Positions 5,291 through 7,276 of a DNA stretch of 7,276 nt are shown one piece after another; within the stretch, counting starts at the first letter, position 1, and each line of letters opens with the position of its first letter. Position numbers and translations under genes: made by a program. The notes beneath the pieces are model-generated. The model had not been told where the DNA came from. It saw nothing but the letters and a program-made list of their open reading frames with translations, and made no database searches. Location of the stretch: positions 1-7,276 of the forward strand of contig CALMYW010000102.1 in assembly GCA_937873665.1 (NCBI GenBank), given 5' to 3'. Origin of the DNA: an uncultured Sphingorhabdus sp. GTDB taxonomy: Bacteria > Pseudomonadota > Alphaproteobacteria > Sphingomonadales > Sphingomonadaceae.

Positions 5291-5797
5291 GTGCGCAGCC
5301 CACCCCCTAACCCGGCAAAGTTCCCCACCCGGCCGAACGTCAATACCATCGGCTCTTCGCGCTGCACCCGGCTCGGCTCCACCGATACTGGCCTCGCTCG
5401 CCACCTACCCGAATGCCCCACCATCGACACGAGCACCGTCGCAGCGATTCGGGAGAATCTCGTCGCAGCCGATATGCTCCTCGACGGTGTTCTCTCGATC
5501 GCCGACTGGGCCCGCACCCTACTGTCGGACGCGATCGGGCTGGTCGACGACGTCGTAGACGCCGCAGAAGGTCTCATCGACGACCTCAAGGCCTGGGCTT
5601 CCAGCCGCGTCGAGTACGCGTTTGTGCGAGTGGCCCGCGTTTACTTGGAGGCCGTTAAGGTGCTGCGCTCCGCCATCGGGCAGGGTCGTATCACCGCCGA
5701 ACGGACTAGCACCAACCTCGACGCGGCATCAAGCCATATCTCCGACGGCGTGGACGCCTTCGACGCCGCTAGAACTCGTTCCCCCCCCACCCAGTAG
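5291..5797 (+). CDS. Hypothetical helical protein, probably C-terminally frameshifted
   Basis: A 168-aa frame, unrecognised. Residues 1-45 are proline-rich and low in character. Residues about 48-155 are strongly helical and acidic, with amphipathic runs such as ADMLLDGVLSIADWARTLL and AIGLVDDVVDAAEGLIDDL, and GC-rich third positions that support coding. GTG at 5291 is the first possible start after an in-frame TGA (5288-5290), but the nearest GGAG is 16 nt upstream, so the start is uncertain and an upstream frameshift is possible. The frame ends at TAG 5795-5797, right after a run of eight C (5781-5788). Removing one C would extend the protein to the TGA at 5970-5972. It is therefore likely a damaged or slippage-controlled gene in front of the next, overlapping frame. 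Confidence 0.55.
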   Translation: MRSPPPNPAKFPTRPNVNTIGSSRCTRLGSTDTGLARHLPECPTIDTSTVAAIRENLVAADMLLDGVLSIADWARTLLSDAIGLVDDVVDAAEGLIDDLKAWASSRVEYAFVRVARVYLEAVKVLRSAIGQGRITAERTSTNLDAASSHISDGVDAFDAARTRSPPTQ

Positions 5798-5972
5798 GAA
5801 CGACCGCAGGCTCGACTCCGGATGGAGGGAGGCTGGGCCCGGGCTGTCTGCTGGATCGGCCGACATATCAGCAGGCCGAGACATCTGCATCAAAGCCGTC
5901 ACGGCTGAACCTCTGAAGCCAAATGCGAAAGCGGTGCCACCACGCCAACTGCCAACCCATGAGCTCAGATGA
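5789..5972 (+). pseudogene. Displaced C-terminal frame of the 5291 gene
   Basis: After the C8 run the frame one base over stays open to TGA 5970-5972. It encodes a plausible tail (segments LSAGSADISAGRDICIKAV and PPRQLPTHELR). That TGA overlaps the ATG at 5969 as ATGA, a standard translational-coupling arrangement. This argues that the original gene ended here rather than at 5797. Confidence 0.45.
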
Positions 5973-6245
5973 CCGTTGACGCCCAGCATTCCGCCGCCGC
6001 CTGCACCGCCGCCCGCCTCGTTACCGCCGGCGAGATGAACGCGGACGCCACCTGCGGGGAGGCCGCCGGAGTTGCGGCCCGCACAAAAGCCGGAAGCCGC
6101 CGCGGTCGTTGAGTCGCTGGCCGTTTTGCCCGCCGTCCGCGAGTACTAGGCGGCCGTGGACTGAAACAACGTCCTGCTGGACCTGCTGATGTTCGTGCAC
6201 GCCCTGGACGGGGATGCCCTGGTCTTGGGCCTTGTCGGACGCTGA
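5969..6245 (+). pseudogene. Decayed hypothetical gene (frameshift plus two stops)
   Basis: ATG at 5969 opens a 46-codon frame (MTVDAQHSAAACTAARLVTA onward) ending at a TGA near 6114. At the AAAA run (6085-6088) dropping one A moves translation to a frame reading TKPEAAAVVESLAVLPAVREY, a TAG (6147-6149), AAVD, a TGA (6162-6164), then NNVLLDLLMFVHALDGDALV and LGLVGR to TGA 6243-6245. The continued protein-like text across two stops marks a true relic rather than one sequencing error. The product would be a short, alanine-rich helical protein of about 90 residues; family unknown. It follows the 5291 gene with an ATGA overlap, so the two were probably one operon. Confidence 0.5.
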
Positions 6246-6290
6246 TGGGCAGGTAGGACGGTGAGATAGGTTGGCCTCGCCGCATATTTT

Positions 6291-6297
6291 GGAAGGA
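6291..6297 (+). promoter_or_regulatory. Ribosome binding site of the PD-(D/E)XK gene
   Basis: GGAAGGA lies 7 nt upstream of the ATG at 6305. It is a near-consensus Shine-Dalgarno sequence with good spacing and fixes the start. Confidence 0.75.
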
Positions 6298-6304
6298 CGT
6301 CTTC

Positions 6305-7276
6305 ATGCCCGCGTTTGTCTGCAGAGTCCGTGAATTCGACCAGATAGGGATCGCAGACTCGGAGCGGTTAATCACTCAGTCGAAGTCGGAGTTGAGGACT
6401 GCGGCTGCCAGGGTCGGCGATCCGGGAATCTTAAACGGATTCCGCAGGCCCGTCGCCGAGCTGACTTGGCGGGAGGCGATGGTCGACGCGTCTCTGACCG
6501 AGGTGAATCGCGGGACGCCAGGGAAGCCAGATAAGCGGTGGGTAAAGAGTGAGTCTTTTACTCGGCTGGATCCCTCCGAGAAGACGTCAGTCAGCTATTT
6601 CCTCGGGATGCTCCAGGCAACCGTCGTTGCGAAGAGGTTGCTCAACGTGTCTGACCTGGTGCACGTTGACGCGGTTCTCGAACTTCGGGGCATCCCGCTT
6701 AGTAAAGGCCGGCCTGATCTCGTGGGTTACCGCACCACGCCAACTGGACTATTCCACCCCGGGCGGGTGCTGATCGAAGCAAAGGGGCGCACCAATGGCG
6801 CCGACGCCGACGCACGGAGGAAAGCGAAAGAACAGGTCAACGACCCCAAGACCATTGCCCGTAGTCTAGTCGGACGCGATCCGCTGTTGATCGCCAGCAT
6901 GGGGTACTTCACCGATCGTGGGGATTGGCGCGGAATCTTTGAGGACCCGCCTGCAGACAATCAGGTGGCCCCTTTAATCGAAGACGACGATGTGTACCAG
7001 GGGCTGATCAACCTCGCGTCGATCCGACCCATCGTGGATGCCATTACCGAGACGCGCGAGTTCGCACCAAGGCGTGTCCACGTCCTCGACAGGCCGGAAA
7101 TGACTGTGGCCACACTGCCCGGCCAGGATTGGGCGGTCGGCATGCCCACCGCACTGCTCAACGGTTACCTCCAACTGATGGGGTCGCCAGATTTAGCCCC
7201 TCGCGTCGACGACCGCCGAGCAATCACCTGGGCGGAACAAAGCACATTCTGGAGGGAGCAGACGTCCGACCTCCGG
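6305..7276 (+). CDS. PD-(D/E)XK nuclease-like protein (partial, 3' end outside window)
   Basis: One uninterrupted frame of 324 codons runs from ATG 6305 to the last base without a stop, so the protein is C-terminally incomplete here. The core signature is GRPDLVGY (residues 135-142, with D138) followed after about 20 residues by VLIEAKGR (155-162, with E158 and K160). This matches the PD...(D/E)xK active-site arrangement of restriction-endonuclease-fold enzymes. A preceding helix around residues 91-113 (SEKTSVSYFLGMLQATVVAK) may supply the upstream acidic residue often seen in this fold. A basic, charged helix follows E-x-K (ARRKAKEQV). No specific family, such as Mrr, RecB or Vsr, was recognised. 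The 7-nt-spaced GGAAGGA supports the start. It is 59 bp downstream of the decayed genes and could open a defence or DNA-processing operon to the right. DNA cleavage is inferred, not shown. Confidence 0.78.
   Translation, partial: MPAFVCRVREFDQIGIADSERLITQSKSELRTAAARVGDPGILNGFRRPVAELTWREAMVDASLTEVNRGTPGKPDKRWVKSESFTRLDPSEKTSVSYFLGMLQATVVAKRLLNVSDLVHVDAVLELRGIPLSKGRPDLVGYRTTPTGLFHPGRVLIEAKGRTNGADADARRKAKEQVNDPKTIARSLVGRDPLLIASMGYFTDRGDWRGIFEDPPADNQVAPLIEDDDVYQGLINLASIRPIVDAITETREFAPRRVHVLDRPEMTVATLPGQDWAVGMPTALLNGYLQLMGSPDLAPRVDDRRAITWAEQSTFWREQTSDLR

Noticed and set aside
5132..5589. Minus-strand frames opposite the 5291 gene
   Set aside because: They are GC-driven shadows without ribosome sites or family text; helical, GC3-rich coding character is on the plus strand.
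6549..7174. Other open frames within the PD-(D/E)XK region, both strands
   Set aside because: They overlap a 324-codon uninterrupted frame with a good ribosome site and nuclease motifs.
912..7276. Restriction-modification pair made of the methyltransferase and the PD-(D/E)XK protein
   Set aside because: The methyltransferase lacks DNA-methyltransferase motif IV and looks like a small-molecule enzyme. The two genes are over 4.7 kb apart with unrelated genes and relics between.
1..7276. tRNA or rRNA genes
   Set aside because: No T-arm-like GTTCGAATC context with a matching acceptor stem, and no rRNA core sequence, was seen on either strand by eye.

Overview
The window looks like an accessory, rearranged stretch of a high-GC actinobacterial chromosome or large plasmid. 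The flanks have GC-rich codons, frequent GTG starts and an IS3-type transposase of the kind common in Gordonia, Rhodococcus, Mycobacterium and Corynebacterium relatives. The genus cannot be fixed from the sequence alone. TTA leucine codons occur in several genes.

Layout. (1) 1-627: one end of an IS3-family insertion sequence on the minus strand. It has a terminal inverted repeat at about 599-627, an orfA carrying an internal +1 frameshift, and the start of orfB, which runs off the left edge. (2) 628-911: no intact gene; a strong 9-bp hairpin and a short, protein-like reading-frame tail on the minus strand. (3) 912-4704: a compact four-gene cassette of visibly lower GC than its flanks (for example 25/60 G+C at 2041-2100 against 45/60 at 6001-6060). 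It holds a SAM-dependent methyltransferase (minus), a divergent HIT-like protein whose stop codon overlaps the GTG start of a ThiL/PurM-superfamily kinase-like protein (plus), and a convergent 410-aa protein (minus) with a probable helical-toroid body and a C-terminal two-helix membrane hairpin. A 7-bp dyad lies in the 63-bp divergent intergenic region. (4) 4717-5290: about 570 bp without a convincing gene, holding a four-unit 8-bp tandem repeat, several palindromes and one reasonable promoter-like sequence. (5) 5291-6245: two overlapping reading frames of unknown function, both apparently damaged (a +1 shift at a C8 run; a +1 shift at an A4 run plus two in-frame stops). The ancestral genes overlapped by ATGA. 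(6) 6305-7276: a well-started open frame running off the right edge. It encodes a protein with a PD-(D/E)XK nuclease signature.

How it may work together. The overlapping HIT-like and ThiL-like genes almost certainly form one translationally coupled unit, and the methyltransferase shares their control region. No thiamine, purine, selenium or hydrogenase gene is nearby, so the kinase-like protein is more likely a specialised relative acting on an unknown small molecule or nucleotide. The membrane-hairpin protein completes the cassette. A small-molecule modification pathway or a defence/conflict module are both possible, and the sequence alone does not decide between them. The PD-(D/E)XK gene at the right edge may begin a separate system that continues outside the window.
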